A stretch of DNA of 64,000 nt from Dyadobacter sp. CY345 (GTDB lineage Bacteria > Bacteroidota > Bacteroidia > Cytophagales > Spirosomataceae). Shown piece by piece: positions 63,802 to 64,000 of this stretch (its first letter is position 1; the number at the start of each line of letters is the position of its first letter). The notes under the pieces are model-generated. The model was given only the letters and a program-made list of their open reading frames with translations. It was not told the DNA's origin and did no database searches. The stretch lies in the NCBI RefSeq assembly GCF_021502725.1, contig NZ_JAKFFS010000006.1, forward strand, positions 1 through 64,000, written 5' to 3'. Made by a program: the position numbers and the translations under genes.

Positions 63802-64000
63802 GACGTTGAGAGTTTTTAGTTTGTTAAATCAGGCATAGAAAAATTCCTCTACCTGAAATAAAGATATAAGCTAAAACCACATGATTTTTCACGTTTCGAT
63901 AAAGAGTACAACATTTTCGACGAGTTTAATGAAATGATAGATGAATAGATAAAGCTTTTATTTTATCCGGACTTAAAAGTTTATATATAAAGAACTATGA
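63802..64000 (-). promoter_or_regulatory. Upstream region of the RiPP operon
   Basis: Upstream of the precursor start there is a short in-frame-free leader. TATCTTTA, resembling the Bacteroidota -7 box (TAnnTTTG), lies at about 63862-63869 on the minus strand. A matching -33 box is not clear. A tiny frame (starting MLYSLSKREK) is treated as chance. Operon promoter location is therefore only suggested. Confidence 0.3.

Noticed and set aside
63846-63912. Second precursor peptide upstream of LanA (frame starting MLYSLSKREK)
   Set aside because: Only about 21 codons, no leader motif and in the expected promoter region.

Overview
The window is from a Bacteroidota chromosome, most likely Cytophagales and close to Dyadobacter/Spirosoma. 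The evidence is a SusC/SusD pair, several C-terminal tails of the type IX secretion (T9SS) sorting type, many signal peptides and lipoprotein boxes, Bacteroidota-style RHS proteins, and weak Shine-Dalgarno sequences. This placement is inferred from gene content only. No tRNA, rRNA or CRISPR array was found.

Region 1 (about 0.4-31 kb, all on the minus strand) is a polysaccharide utilisation locus. Transcription runs right to left from a two-component pair (NarL-type regulator 30149-30796, TPR histidine kinase 28354-30126), through SusC/SusD, a VCBS/ASPIC protein, a Tat-exported TIM-barrel isomerase, GH26 mannanase, serine hydrolase, sorbosone-dehydrogenase/PKD/cytochrome c fusion and GH36 alpha-galactosidase. 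It continues through five alpha/beta hydrolases or esterases (three in tandem), a broken secreted-protein gene, GH43 arabinanase, a second copy of the serine hydrolase and a last esterase. The set fits uptake and debranching of an esterified, galactose- and arabinose-decorated plant polysaccharide such as galactomannan. A palindromic TAGGG(N)AAACCCT site lies upstream of both the regulator genes and susC.

Region 2 (about 31-40.7 kb) is accessory DNA. It holds an IS3-family (IS407-group) element with a duplicated terminus and a decayed sister copy. Next come plus-strand plasmid-type genes: a 298-aa protein, two small paralogues, a ParA-like ATPase, a membrane protein, a MobC-like protein and a MobA relaxase, with 10-bp-phased repeats and hairpins that look like an origin or oriT. 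An XRE regulator and an MNT/HEPN-type protein close the region.

Region 3 (about 40.8-53.8 kb, minus strand) is an RHS polymorphic-toxin locus. It has a PepSY-like lipoprotein, a two-lectin T9SS protein, an M43-like protease that has lost its zinc site, and a 2101-aa RHS protein with an intact HEFGH metalloprotease tip. Downstream lies a graveyard of orphan RHS tips with their own toxin and immunity-like genes.

Region 4 (about 54-57 kb) is an exact 1337-bp-period tandem duplication of a leucine-rich-repeat lipoprotein gene.

Region 5 (about 57-64 kb, minus strand) holds two SGNH-type hydrolases, a full-length class I lanthipeptide dehydratase (LanB), a pseudo-receiver and, first in the operon, a 49-aa precursor peptide that is easily missed. 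This RiPP operon is the most interesting system in the window.
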